DNA of 64,000 bases. Source: JAKVCB01 sp963578605. GTDB taxonomy: Bacteria > Planctomycetota > Planctomycetia > Pirellulales > Lacipirellulaceae. The position numbers and the translations under genes were made by a program. Shown here piece after piece: positions 44,663-53,655 of the stretch. Under the pieces are notes generated by a model. It ran no database searches. It was not told where the DNA came from and saw only the letters and a program-made list of their open reading frames with translations. Numbering within the stretch: the first letter of the stretch is position 1; each line of letters begins with the position of its first letter. Location of the stretch: positions 1 through 64,000 of the forward strand of contig CAUZEA010000007.1 in NCBI GenBank assembly GCA_963578605.1, given 5' to 3'.

Positions 44663-46759
44663 TCAGGCGGGTTGCAATTCAGCCTTCCGCTCTGCGATCA
44701 CCTCGGCCTGAATGTTGGCCGGTACGGGTCGGTACTTGAAAAGTTCCATGATGAAGGTACCCTGCCCCTGGGTGAGACTGCGTAAATCGGTTGCATACCC
44801 AAAGTTCTCTGCCAGGGGGACGTTAGCTATGATGGTACAAATTCCCGCTTGAACATTGGTGGAATTAACGATTCCACGACGGCTGAAAAGATTGGCCGCG
44901 ACGTTTCCCTGAAACGCTTCCGGAACCTCGATTTCCATCAGCATCACTGGCTCAAGCAGCACCGGTTTCATTTTGGGAAAGACTTCACGAAAGCACTGCT
45001 GCGCGGTAAGCATGAACGCCATGTCGGAGCTATCGACATCATGATAGCTACCGTCATTCAATTCCATCTTGAGCGCGACAACTGGAAAACCTGCCACGGG
45101 GCCCTTGGCCATCATGTTGCGAATTCCCTTTTCGATGCTGGGAATGTACTGTTTGGGGATCCGGCCTCCTGTAACGTTATCAATAAACAGTAAGTCTCCG
45201 TCGACCTCTTCTTTTTCTTCGTCGGTCAAGGGACTCAACACGCCCACGATATGACCGTACTGGCCTGATCCGCCAGTTTGTTTCTTGCGTTTGTGGTCAA
45301 AAGCGACAGTCTTGGTGACCGACTCCCGATAACTGACTTTGGGAGCCCCCACTTCAACTTCGACACCGTATTCACGGCGAATCCGCTCGACATAGACTTC
45401 CAAGTGCAACTCACCCATACCTGAGATGATCATTTCCCCCGTTTCTTCATCAGTCGCGACTTGAAAGGTCGGGTCTTCTTTTCGGAATCGCTGAAGCGCC
45501 TTGATGAGTTTATCGACATTGTCCCGGAAAAGCGGATTGATGGACATTTTGATGACCGGATCAGCCACGAACATATTTTCCAGCGTGCAATACTTTGGCT
45601 TTGCCGAATAGGTATCCCCAGTGGCACATTCGATTCCCATGATGGCCACAATATCGCCCGCCGATGCAGCATTCACCTCTTCGCGCTTGTCGGCATGCAT
45701 GCGAACAATTCGGCTAAAGCGATCCTTCTTGCCAGTTCGCTGATTGAAGTATTGTGCACCTTTTTGAATGGTACCCTGGTAAATCCGTATGTAGGTGAGT
45801 TGACCAAACTCGTCGTCGACAATCTTGAAAGCCATACCCACAAAAGGTCTGTCAGGGTTGGTTTCAAGCAAGAGTTTCTTGCCTTCCTCCATCGGATTAT
45901 TGGCCGTGACCTCGCGGTCCAACGGGGAAGGAAGGTAGCGTGTAATGGCATCCAACAGGGGTTGCACACCTTTGTTGCGGTATGCAGTTCCCATGTAGAC
46001 GGGAGTCAGATCCTGCTGACGGGTTGCCTCCCCGATTACCCGGTGGATTAGTTGCTCCGGAACATCTTCTTCCGCCAGTAAAAATTCCATCAATTCGTCG
46101 CTGTATATCGACAACGCTTCCAGCATTTGGGATCGCGCAGCATTAGCCTCGTCGGCCAGTTCGGCTGGCACTTCATCTTCGCGGATCACTTCGCCATATT
46201 TGCCATCGAAATAAACTGCCTTCATTGTGATCAGATCGACAATCCCCTCAAAGTTGGCTTCTTTGCCAATCGGGATTTGCATCAAAACGGCATCGCAGCC
46301 AAGCTTTTCGCGAACCTGCTCAACAACCGATACAGGGTTGGCTCCGGTTCGGTCCATTTTGTTGATAAACGCCAAACGTGGCACATGGTAGCGTTTCATT
46401 TGCCGGTCAACGGTCATCGATTGGGACTGCACACCACCAACCGCACACAACACGAGCACAGCACCGTCAAGAACACGCAGGCTCCGCTCGACTTCAACCG
46501 TAAAGTCAACGTGGCCAGGCGTATCAATCAGATTGATGGTGTGCCCCTTCCAGTCGACCGTTGTGGCCGCGCTGGTGATCGTAATACCGCGCTCTTTTTC
46601 AAGCTCCATATGGTCCATCGTGGCACCGTCGCCACCACCACGGACGTCTTCCATTTTGTAGATTCGCCCGGCGTAGAACAAAATCCGCTCGCTCAGCGTC
46701 GTTTTGCCAGAATCAATATGGGCGGATATGCCAATATTTCTTAGATTGTACAGGTTCAT
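44663..46759 (-). CDS. fusA: Elongation factor G, spdEFG1/mitochondrial EFG1 type
   Basis: A 698-residue translational GTPase that drives tRNA-mRNA translocation. GTPase motifs: G1 AHIDSGKTT (residues 13-21), G2 ERGITITSAA, G3 DTPGHVD, and G4 NKMD. The G1 serine (HIDSGKTT rather than HIDAGKTT), the VRGGGDGATMDHMELEKERG block and VQSQSMTVDRQMKRY closely match mitochondrial EFG1. This marks the spdEFG1 subfamily described in spirochaetes, planctomycetes and deltaproteobacteria. Domains II-V are complete. It stands alone, with no rpsL/rpsG or tuf beside it. Confidence 0.94.
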   Translation of the reverse strand: MNLYNLRNIGISAHIDSGKTTLSERILFYAGRIYKMEDVRGGGDGATMDHMELEKERGITITSAATTVDWKGHTINLIDTPGHVDFTVEVERSLRVLDGAVLVLCAVGGVQSQSMTVDRQMKRYHVPRLAFINKMDRTGANPVSVVEQVREKLGCDAVLMQIPIGKEANFEGIVDLITMKAVYFDGKYGEVIREDEVPAELADEANAARSQMLEALSIYSDELMEFLLAEEDVPEQLIHRVIGEATRQQDLTPVYMGTAYRNKGVQPLLDAITRYLPSPLDREVTANNPMEEGKKLLLETNPDRPFVGMAFKIVDDEFGQLTYIRIYQGTIQKGAQYFNQRTGKKDRFSRIVRMHADKREEVNAASAGDIVAIMGIECATGDTYSAKPKYCTLENMFVADPVIKMSINPLFRDNVDKLIKALQRFRKEDPTFQVATDEETGEMIISGMGELHLEVYVERIRREYGVEVEVGAPKVSYRESVTKTVAFDHKRKKQTGGSGQYGHIVGVLSPLTDEEKEEVDGDLLFIDNVTGGRIPKQYIPSIEKGIRNMMAKGPVAGFPVVALKMELNDGSYHDVDSSDMAFMLTAQQCFREVFPKMKPVLLEPVMLMEIEVPEAFQGNVAANLFSRRGIVNSTNVQAGICTIIANVPLAENFGYATDLRSLTQGQGTFIMELFKYRPVPANIQAEVIAERKAELQPA

Positions 46760-47263
46760 CTCTTTGTCTCAAATCTTCTTCTGTCCGGTGGGACAGTTCG
46801 TCGCTCGGTTGCAACTACTTACAAAACCGGAGTTCCCCGGTTCAGGGTGTTTGTGAAAATTTTCAATCAGGCCGTTCAGGTTGGGTTGGGTGAATCTTTG
46901 GTCAACTTTACGCTGCGTGAACCTGTGTTAGGCGAACCACCAGCGATCGGGCAGCAAAGTCTGCGCAAACGCACCACGAACTGTATCGGGGAGCCCGAGC
47001 GTATGCCACCATCAGAAACCACGCACGGTGCGATCGCAGGGGAGGTGGCTCCTCCCGGCAGATTACAGCGAGGTGTTCATCGGATGGATCTCCAAAGTCA
47101 ATTTCGCCCGTCTGCGCCCCGCCCAGCTATCGTGAGGGAGGCGCCTTTAAGATACAGGGTCACCGCGATGGCAACCCGCCAACCAACAACCTAGCTTTTA
47201 TAATACACCGCTGGATCATCGAAGCCACACCCAAATTTGTTAATTTCTCTGAATTATCCCCCA
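46760..47263. other. Intergenic region, 504 bp
   Basis: This is the divergent region between fusA and the CPBP gene. No ORF, hairpin terminator or tRNA is seen. Confidence 0.4.
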
Positions 47264-48109
47264 ATGGCAGCCGCAGATACCACGACCGTTCCTGAATATC
47301 GGCTTTCACACCTGTTTGAGCGCTACCGCTGGCTGCCATTTGTGCTGCCGTTGGTGGTGTACATGCTCGTCCAAACGTGTGAACCGTCTCAGCCGGAACC
47401 AATTTCAGAAAGCGAAGTGATGGATCCGGAAGCCCTCCAGGCCCGCCAGCAGATGGAGCGGGCAGCCGGTAGCCGGAATATTTTCGGCGTGACCATCTAC
47501 TACGAGAATTATCCGATTGTTTACACGGTGAAAATCCTCTTAACAGCTTCTGTACTCCTGTTTGTCTGGCCTGCATACCGAGTTTTTCCGCTTCGGGTTT
47601 CACCGCTTGCACTGGTCATTGGAGTTGTGGGCATTTTCGTTTGGGTTGGCCTCTGCCGTCTGCAGTTGGAATCCAAACTCTTGGCTTTAGTGGGCCTCGA
47701 CCAATGGCTTGAACTGGGAGAGCGGCCTGCCTACAACCCGCTCCAGCAGCTTGCGGCAACGCCCGTTTGGGCCTGTCTGTTTCTCGCAATACGTTTTACA
47801 GGACTGGTACTGCTCGTACCGATTATTGAGGAAATGTTCTATCGGGCATTTTTGATGCGGTTTGTCGTGGCTCCTGATTGGTGGAACGTCCCGATCGGAA
47901 CCGCCACCGGCATGGCCATTCTAATGGGCACTGGATTTCCAGCCCTGGCCCACCTCGGCGAGATCTTTGCCTCTCTGGCATGGTTCGGAATGGTTACCTG
48001 GCTGCTAATACGCACCAAGAACATTTGGGATTGCGTGGCAGCCCATGCGATAACCAACCTGCTGTTGGGCATCTACGTGTTGACCTTTGACCAGTGGCAA
48101 CTGTGGTAG
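47264..48109 (+). CDS. CPBP-family intramembrane protease-like protein
   Basis: A 281-residue membrane protein with about six hydrophobic helices. The CPBP/CAAX-protease motif is present: IIEEMFYRAFLMRFV (EE-x3-R, about residue 195), a later His in LAHLGEIFASLAW, and a last helix with WDCVAAHAITNLLLGIYVL. It resembles the CAAX protease-related proteins found with exosortase-type sorting, but no exosortase gene is nearby. It probably cleaves or binds membrane proteins. The start is uncertain; ATG 47264 lacks a clear ribosome-binding site. Confidence 0.78.
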   Translation: MAAADTTTVPEYRLSHLFERYRWLPFVLPLVVYMLVQTCEPSQPEPISESEVMDPEALQARQQMERAAGSRNIFGVTIYYENYPIVYTVKILLTASVLLFVWPAYRVFPLRVSPLALVIGVVGIFVWVGLCRLQLESKLLALVGLDQWLELGERPAYNPLQQLAATPVWACLFLAIRFTGLVLLVPIIEEMFYRAFLMRFVVAPDWWNVPIGTATGMAILMGTGFPALAHLGEIFASLAWFGMVTWLLIRTKNIWDCVAAHAITNLLLGIYVLTFDQWQLW

Positions 48110-48472
48110 TCCGAGAGGGCTCCAGACGCGAACGAGACGAGCGCCCGTTCGACACCCCAAAACTGCCCACCCCCACGCCAGGAACGCGGCCTGAGGCGAA
48201 CTGGGGTTGCAGCGGCAGGGGATCCTGAGCCCCGTGGTTCGGCCAGGCAGGCAGGCTGCACGTGACAACTGAAAAAAGATCCCTCCGCGGCCCGAGCCGT
48301 CCTAAGTGGGTCCTCTTCGCCGTTACAATTTGCATAACCAGAAGTACCGAAGGTGATCTTTTTGACCGGTTGTCCGGGCAACCTGTATTCCGGCGGGAAC
48401 GGCTAGCGAAATCTCCCGGCATGGTGATTCGTTTCTGCCTGGCACTTGCTGTCGCCACAACAAACCGACAGG
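48110..48472. other. Intergenic region, 363 bp
   Basis: The convergent space between the CPBP gene and the DUF3299 lipoprotein gene. An open frame of 72 codons on the plus strand has no supporting features. Confidence 0.4.
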
Positions 48473-49120
48473 TCACTTGACCTCTTCGCCACGCATTTGA
48501 AAGATCGCCAGATGCCGGCCATCTGGCCCTTTGAATTCTTGGATTTCAAATTTGCCGACGACGGCCACTGGCCGGATCGAGAATTTGGCCGTCTTCCCTG
48601 GTTGCATTCTTATGAGAATACAATCGTAAAGTGCAGCACCAGGTCCAAAACAACACTCCTGGTTATCGCGCACCAGGACAAATTGCTTGATCCCGCGTTT
48701 TTGTGCCGTTGGCAGAATGTAGCCACGAATGCGAATCCGCTGGCCAGCGAGCGCTTCTATTTCTGGCGTAAGTAACGAACGTTCAAATGGTGCATCGGGT
48801 GCAATATCGAATTTGATGTCGTCGAACGTTTTGTCGACCAAACGTGTCGAAGCAGCCGGTACTTCAACGGTTGCACTTTCGGTTGCGGTTCCCGGTGGAG
48901 CAGTTTCAGGTTTCGCGGCTGGTGCGGGGTTCATCTTACCTGGAGCAGGACTTTCGTTGGTTGAGCGGGGGGAAGCTTCATCGTCCAAAACTGTTGGTGC
49001 GACCCGGCTGGCGGCGCCGTTGGCAGTCGTAATCGCAGTCGATCCGCATCCAGAAATCGTCCCGAGAACGACTATGAGCAGTGTAAGGCCTAGACAGTTG
49101 ACTCTGCGAGAAAATGGCAT
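48473..49120 (-). CDS. DUF3299-like lipoprotein
   Basis: A 215-residue lipoprotein. The signal ends in a lipobox G-T-I-S-G-C (Cys25). A disordered Ala/Pro/Thr linker of about 65 residues follows, then a DUF3299-type domain: GQRIRIRGYILPT, then KQFVLVRDNQECCFGPGA, and a C-terminal beta strand set (KFSIRPVAVVGKFEIQEF). The C-C-F-G motif is shared with the next gene upstream, suggesting a metal or disulphide function. It is the last gene of a five-gene minus-strand envelope cluster, 86 bp after its paralogue. The start ATG at 49120 lacks a strong ribosome-binding site. The function is unknown. Confidence 0.8.
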   Translation of the reverse strand: MPFSRRVNCLGLTLLIVVLGTISGCGSTAITTANGAASRVAPTVLDDEASPRSTNESPAPGKMNPAPAAKPETAPPGTATESATVEVPAASTRLVDKTFDDIKFDIAPDAPFERSLLTPEIEALAGQRIRIRGYILPTAQKRGIKQFVLVRDNQECCFGPGAALYDCILIRMQPGKTAKFSIRPVAVVGKFEIQEFKGPDGRHLAIFQMRGEEVK

Positions 49121-49206
49121 GGTAGCTGACGTCGGATTGAGTCGGATGTGGGATGGAGACGAATTGCTTCGGGCAGGCCATCGCCAATTCCGGAATCGCC
49201 CGGAGC

Positions 49207-49950
49207 CTATTTTGCATAATCGGCTACCAGTGAAAACACGGGAGTCCCCGGTCCGCGCAACAGATTCTCCGGATGAATGTGCAGGGTACCGCCTATGCGA
49301 AAAATCCCGGTCGAATAGTCCACGGTCAACGGGCCCTGCAAATCAACTTGGATTTGATCGTGGTATTTGATCTTGGAAAAATCGCCAAAGCAACATTGAT
49401 TATTGTCTCGTACCAAGAGAAAAGCTTTAGCGTTTTTCCGCACTGCCAGTGAATCGGGGCGAATGTAACCCTTGATGAAGATCTTTTGGCCTTGCAGTGC
49501 AGCTAGATCATCAGGAATGGGCTTTCTGCCGCGCTCTTCGATTTGATTCGGTTTCATTTTCCCGAACGTTATGCGTGTGTAACCTTCGGGAACTTCTGTC
49601 GCATACACGTAGCTACCGTAGCCGACTCCAGTCACAAGAAAGAAGGTAGCCAGCACGAACCCGGCGATGGCGAGGGGGCGTCCCGTGTATTGGTCACTAT
49701 GCCGGCGGATTTGCAGCCACGCCCGGAGGGAAATAAACATCGCGATCAAGGGAATCGGGCATACCATTAAACAAGCTTCTAAGCTGCTGGTGGCAATTGC
49801 CAGGGTAAAGACCGATGCGATACCAAGTATCAAGCCGGCGACGGCACCTGTGTGTAGGGCACGGTACTCAAGCGCCGTATGGCGATTGAGCCGTTCCGGA
49901 GAATCACCTTCGTCAAGCGAGGTCGATGACATGGAGACAATTGTGGACAT
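49207..49950 (-). CDS. Membrane-anchored DUF3299-like protein
   Basis: A 247-residue protein. Two to three membrane segments (AVAGLILGIASVFTLAIATS, LMVCPIPLIAMFISLRAW, and AIAGFVLATFFLVTGVGYGS) form a DUF4190-like N-terminus. The C-terminal half is a second DUF3299-type domain: GQKIFIKGYIRPD, FLLVRDNNQCCFGDFSK, and DYSTGIFRIGGTLHI. It shares the V-R-D-N-x2-C-C-F-G motif with the lipoprotein gene downstream. The pair therefore looks like one inner-membrane and one lipid-anchored member of the same family. ATG 49950 or GTG 49968 may start it. It lies in the ABC/DUF3299 cluster. Confidence 0.78.
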   Translation of the reverse strand: MSTIVSMSSTSLDEGDSPERLNRHTALEYRALHTGAVAGLILGIASVFTLAIATSSLEACLMVCPIPLIAMFISLRAWLQIRRHSDQYTGRPLAIAGFVLATFFLVTGVGYGSYVYATEVPEGYTRITFGKMKPNQIEERGRKPIPDDLAALQGQKIFIKGYIRPDSLAVRKNAKAFLLVRDNNQCCFGDFSKIKYHDQIQVDLQGPLTVDYSTGIFRIGGTLHIHPENLLRGPGTPVFSLVADYAK

Positions 49951-50259
49951 GATTTTGTTCGTTGACACGAAAAGGATTTAGCCCTGACGATCTCCTGGCC
50001 CTGGGGTGGTTGGTATCTCGAAAAACGTGCTGCTACGTGGTCACGATTCAACGGCTCGTGCCACGGGTCGTTCGTTAACCCTTCAGTTCTTGTTGGAGTT
50101 TTCCTGTTTACCTGTCGCTAAATTTTTCCGAGTTCAGACCACCCTTAAGGAGCGACGCAACGCCTGATCCTTGTACCTTTCAGGATGTGGCAATTCCAAT
50201 CAGGCGGGTTGCCAGGATCGCGGCACACCTCCATTATTCTAACATGCAGCAATCTCAGG
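49951..50259. other. Intergenic region, 309 bp
   Basis: Within the colinear minus-strand cluster. No gene or hairpin is seen; it may carry a secondary promoter for the DUF3299 pair. Confidence 0.35.
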
Positions 50260-52056
50260 TCACGCGGATCCACTTTTCAAGATCAGCCAAAACAATCCCA
50301 TCAGTAAGACCCCTGCCAAGAGGGGAACAGCAAGGATCATCGTCCTGTTTGGAGGTGCGGGTGTGTCAAGCTCACGGCTTGTAGTCACGCTTGACGGTGG
50401 CTCGGGATCGGTGATGGGTGTGGAGGCAGTTGCCGCCACGGTGGCAGTCGTGTCAGTCCCCTCAGGGGTGGCTGGCTTCGCTTCGGAGGGTCGCGCACGA
50501 TTTGGGCTGGCTTCTTTTTGCGGGGTATCTTCCTGAAGCGCTACCGTGGTCGTGGGGGTAATGCCGGCGTTAAACTGGGGATCGGCTGGATCGGGAATAT
50601 CGGCGACGTCGGTATCCGTACCTGTCGGACGGGTCGCTTCTCCGGAACCTGGCTCCTGGGAGTTCTCCTGTCCGGCATTGCCTGCGGCGGGGCTGGCAGG
50701 ATCGGACGAAGCCTCTTTTTCGGGATCGCCCTGGCGGGTGTAATTGGTGCTGTCTCCGGCTGGCCTCGACCTTCCCAAGTAGCCGAAGGCCATCAAGCTG
50801 CGGGCTCGCTCGACCGCTTCGGGATCCAGCGATTCCAGTTCTTTGAGCGCGTTCTTCGCACGGGTACCGACGTCGCCCTCCTGTTCGCTTGCGACGATCA
50901 AGTAGGTGACAATAGGTTGTCGCACAAAGCTCCGATCATCGGCACTGTGGAACATGGCAACGAGACGATCCAGAATCTCCCAATCATCCCAGCGGGCCAG
51001 ATCAGGGATGACCTGGTCGGCAAAGTCGGGATGATCCAACAAGAGCCGCACCGACTCAAGCAACCGTTCACGTGGAATGACATCCGTCTCTTCACCATGG
51101 AAGCGTAGCGCCATCAACGTGTTGTAGGTATGGGTGTATTCAGCCTTGGTATTTTTCAAAAATCGTTCGTTGATCGCGGGGAGCACTTCTGGACCTGCCA
51201 GTTTGACGTAACAGGCGATCATCGCATCGAGACCGAGCTTTCTAGATCGTTCATGGGTCCGCACGACCTCGGTCACCAAGGGTAAAGCGATAGGGCCCCC
51301 GAGCGATAACCCGGCTTGCACGAGTTGTTTTACACCGGGTTCGACTTCGCGGTGGTCCGAAAAGATCATCTCCTCCAGCATGGGCAGATCGCCTTGGTCA
51401 CCACACACACCCAGCATGGTGAGGTAGAGTCGTCGCCGGCTGGGTCCGACGGTTGAACTGGAAATCCATTCGACGAGCTGATCGTGATCCAGTCGATCCG
51501 CCAGCGCAATCACCTCGTCGTATGGCGCGCGGGCAAACTCGTCATAGGAATCTTGCCGTAAAAGGGGGTCGTCATCTTCCAGGTACTGCTGGAAAAATTC
51601 CAGCCTCGCGGCCCCTTCGGCCGGCAAATTCGGCAGTTGTTCGACGTATTCGACGGCTTTGTCCGACAAAGGTAGCGGCGTGCTCCAGTCAACCTTTTCC
51701 GCGCCAATTCCCGTGATCAGGAACGATTTATCTTTTTCGGGTGGGCCGAAGAAAACGACGTCGATGTTTTCGATGCCTTTCAGCAAAGGTTCGCCCTTGA
51801 GCGTTTTGTAGATCTTAAAAGTCGCAATCCCTGTGTCAGGATCGATCACTCCAAAGCGTCCCAGCGCGTCGGGGCCATTCTCCGGAGGGAGCGCCCCTTT
51901 GACAAGCCGCGCCAGGACGACTGCGTCTGACGAATCCATTTCCTGGCTGAGCGTTTGAGAGGTGGCGCTGCAGAACGGACATGCTTGTAGCGACGTGCTC
52001 CCAAAAATCAGTGAGCAGGAAAAAAAAACCAAACCAAAAATATTGTTGGAGAACAT
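50260..52056 (-). CDS. Exported CPFC-motif membrane protein with helical-repeat region
   Basis: A 598-residue protein. The signal peptide (NNIFGLVFFSCSLIFGSTSLQA) is followed directly by CPFCSATSQTLSQEMDSSDA. Then comes a small beta-rich region (VVLARLVKG, ATFKIYKTLKG, VVFFGPPEKDKSFLITG) that recalls NTR/TIMP-like domains. Residues about 155-420 look like helical (HEAT-like) repeats (LYLTMLGVCGDQGDLPMLEE, GPIALPLVTEVV). Then follow a long disordered Pro/Thr/Ala/Glu linker, one transmembrane helix (ILAVPLLAGVLLMGLFWLIL) and a short cytosolic tail. It lies between the ABC permease and the DUF3299 genes. The role is unknown; the CxxC may bind metal or form a disulphide. Confidence 0.75.
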   Translation of the reverse strand: MFSNNIFGLVFFSCSLIFGSTSLQACPFCSATSQTLSQEMDSSDAVVLARLVKGALPPENGPDALGRFGVIDPDTGIATFKIYKTLKGEPLLKGIENIDVVFFGPPEKDKSFLITGIGAEKVDWSTPLPLSDKAVEYVEQLPNLPAEGAARLEFFQQYLEDDDPLLRQDSYDEFARAPYDEVIALADRLDHDQLVEWISSSTVGPSRRRLYLTMLGVCGDQGDLPMLEEMIFSDHREVEPGVKQLVQAGLSLGGPIALPLVTEVVRTHERSRKLGLDAMIACYVKLAGPEVLPAINERFLKNTKAEYTHTYNTLMALRFHGEETDVIPRERLLESVRLLLDHPDFADQVIPDLARWDDWEILDRLVAMFHSADDRSFVRQPIVTYLIVASEQEGDVGTRAKNALKELESLDPEAVERARSLMAFGYLGRSRPAGDSTNYTRQGDPEKEASSDPASPAAGNAGQENSQEPGSGEATRPTGTDTDVADIPDPADPQFNAGITPTTTVALQEDTPQKEASPNRARPSEAKPATPEGTDTTATVAATASTPITDPEPPSSVTTSRELDTPAPPNRTMILAVPLLAGVLLMGLFWLILKSGSA

Positions 52057-52202
52057 GATGTGCTTGTCATACTGTTGTATTCAGGTGATTGGAATCAGCC
52101 AGAACAAGGGTTGGTTGCGGCAACTGCTGAACCTTCATTCTACTGGTTTACAAATTTTGGGAAAATGGTTTTTCACCAGGCTGGCACTGTTCGGGCGTTC
52201 GT

Positions 52203-53531
52203 CTAGCCCACACTGAGTGATTTGGCGACGTCGGTTCGATAGGCGGCCAGGGCCGGGAGAAAGCCGACAACCGTTGCCAACAACAACAACCCGGGCAGGA
52301 GGGTCATTTCTTGCCAATCAAATTGGAATAAACTGAGCGTCACGCCCGTGTGCGATTCAACATACGGACTGGCCAAAGCGATCAACCCGTGCCCTAACAG
52401 CATACCCACGAGGCCACCGCATAGGGAGAGCAGGATTGACTCTACAAGAATGATGCTCATGACCGCGCGTCGACTTGCCCCCAGGGCTCGCATCACCGCA
52501 ATGTCGTGGCTCCGCTCGCTCATGGAGTTGTAAATGCTGACCAGGATACTGATTCCTGCAACAATCAGGATCAAGATTGTCATTACAAGGAGGATCAAAC
52601 GCATCGGTCCTACAATCCGGTCCAACATGCGAGCGACTTCACTCACGGGAGAAACAGCCTGCGCGATTCGCTCTTTGCTCTTATTGATAGCTGCGTCGAG
52701 AACGAGCGGCCCGAACTCGTTATTGCAAACAACTAGAATCGAGGTCACTTCCCGCAGTTGGTCGGCCAGAGGTTCGACTGGAGATCCGTCATTCGCGGTT
52801 CCGACAGGGGTGGAGTAGACCAGTTCTTCAACGGCAACTCCCTCAGGTCGGGAAAGCGCGTGCCCTTCGAGCAAATAAAACCCTTCAATGTTCACGAACA
52901 CGGCGCGATCGTTTGCCGTGCCAGTTGGTGCCAGGATGCCGACAATCTTGAATTGTCGATGTTTCTCTCCTGTACCGCTAATACCGTGTGTGGGATTAAG
53001 CGGGTCGCCCACCTGAAGCCCCGCCTGTGAAGCAACCACCGAACCAACAACGGCCTCAAAAAAATTGTTGGCCTTGAAATTCCTACCTGCGCGAAATTTA
53101 TATCGCCGATCGGAACCGTCCTGGTTCTTCTGATATACGATCTTGTCAAACAAGTCTGGGGTGGTTCCAATCACCCGAAAAAGCTTTCCGTTCGGTGCTT
53201 CGTAGCTATCGCCCAGGCAGTACGGAACGGCTAGTTTTGTCACGTCCGCAAACTCACCAGCGGCGAATTTCTGGTAGTAACTGTAGGGTATCGGATAGTC
53301 GGGTTTGCCGAGATGATACACGGTGCTCAACACCAGCTGCAGAGGACCACTCTTACCGCCTACAATCAGGTGATAACCCTGGGCATCCTGTTCAAACTGT
53401 CGAACCGTCACACTATGAATGACGATCACACAAATCATCACGGCCACGCCAAGAGCCATTGAGAGACCGGTCAACGACGAAGCGAGTGCCCGTTGTTCCA
53501 TGTTTCGCCACGCAATTTTCCAAAAAGGCAT
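52203..53531 (-). CDS. MacB/FtsX-type ABC transporter permease
   Basis: A 442-residue permease. An N-terminal helix (SLTGLSMALGVAVMICVIVIHS) is followed by a large periplasmic MacB-type domain (residues about 45-290, including KIVGILAPTGTANDRAVFVNIEG). Three C-terminal helices follow, with the FtsX signature (YNSMSERSHDIAVMRALGASR and VESILLSLCGGLVGMLLGHG). Such permeases transmit force to periplasmic partners or extract lipoproteins rather than import solutes. It lies 118 bp after its ATPase gene on the same strand. The partner is likely among the exported proteins encoded next. Confidence 0.9.
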   Translation of the reverse strand: MPFWKIAWRNMEQRALASSLTGLSMALGVAVMICVIVIHSVTVRQFEQDAQGYHLIVGGKSGPLQLVLSTVYHLGKPDYPIPYSYYQKFAAGEFADVTKLAVPYCLGDSYEAPNGKLFRVIGTTPDLFDKIVYQKNQDGSDRRYKFRAGRNFKANNFFEAVVGSVVASQAGLQVGDPLNPTHGISGTGEKHRQFKIVGILAPTGTANDRAVFVNIEGFYLLEGHALSRPEGVAVEELVYSTPVGTANDGSPVEPLADQLREVTSILVVCNNEFGPLVLDAAINKSKERIAQAVSPVSEVARMLDRIVGPMRLILLVMTILILIVAGISILVSIYNSMSERSHDIAVMRALGASRRAVMSIILVESILLSLCGGLVGMLLGHGLIALASPYVESHTGVTLSLFQFDWQEMTLLPGLLLLATVVGFLPALAAYRTDVAKSLSVG

Positions 53532-53600
53532 GAGAAGGTCTGTGCGGGGATGGGGGTGAAAGTTGAGTCCTGCCAGGAGTTCCGCAAAGGGATGCTGGGA

Positions 53601-53655
53601 GGCTGGGTTTTAAATCTTGAGGCTGGGTTTCAAATCTTGAGGCTGGGTTTCAAAC
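53601..53655. repeat. 20-bp tandem repeat, 2.75 copies, over a stop codon
   Basis: Units at 53601-53620, 53621-53640 and 53641-53655 (partial) read AGGCTGGGTTTCAAATCTTG; the first has one T for C. The third unit contains the TGA stop of the ABC ATPase gene (53650-53652), so the repeat grew from the gene's 3' end outward. Confidence 0.95.
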
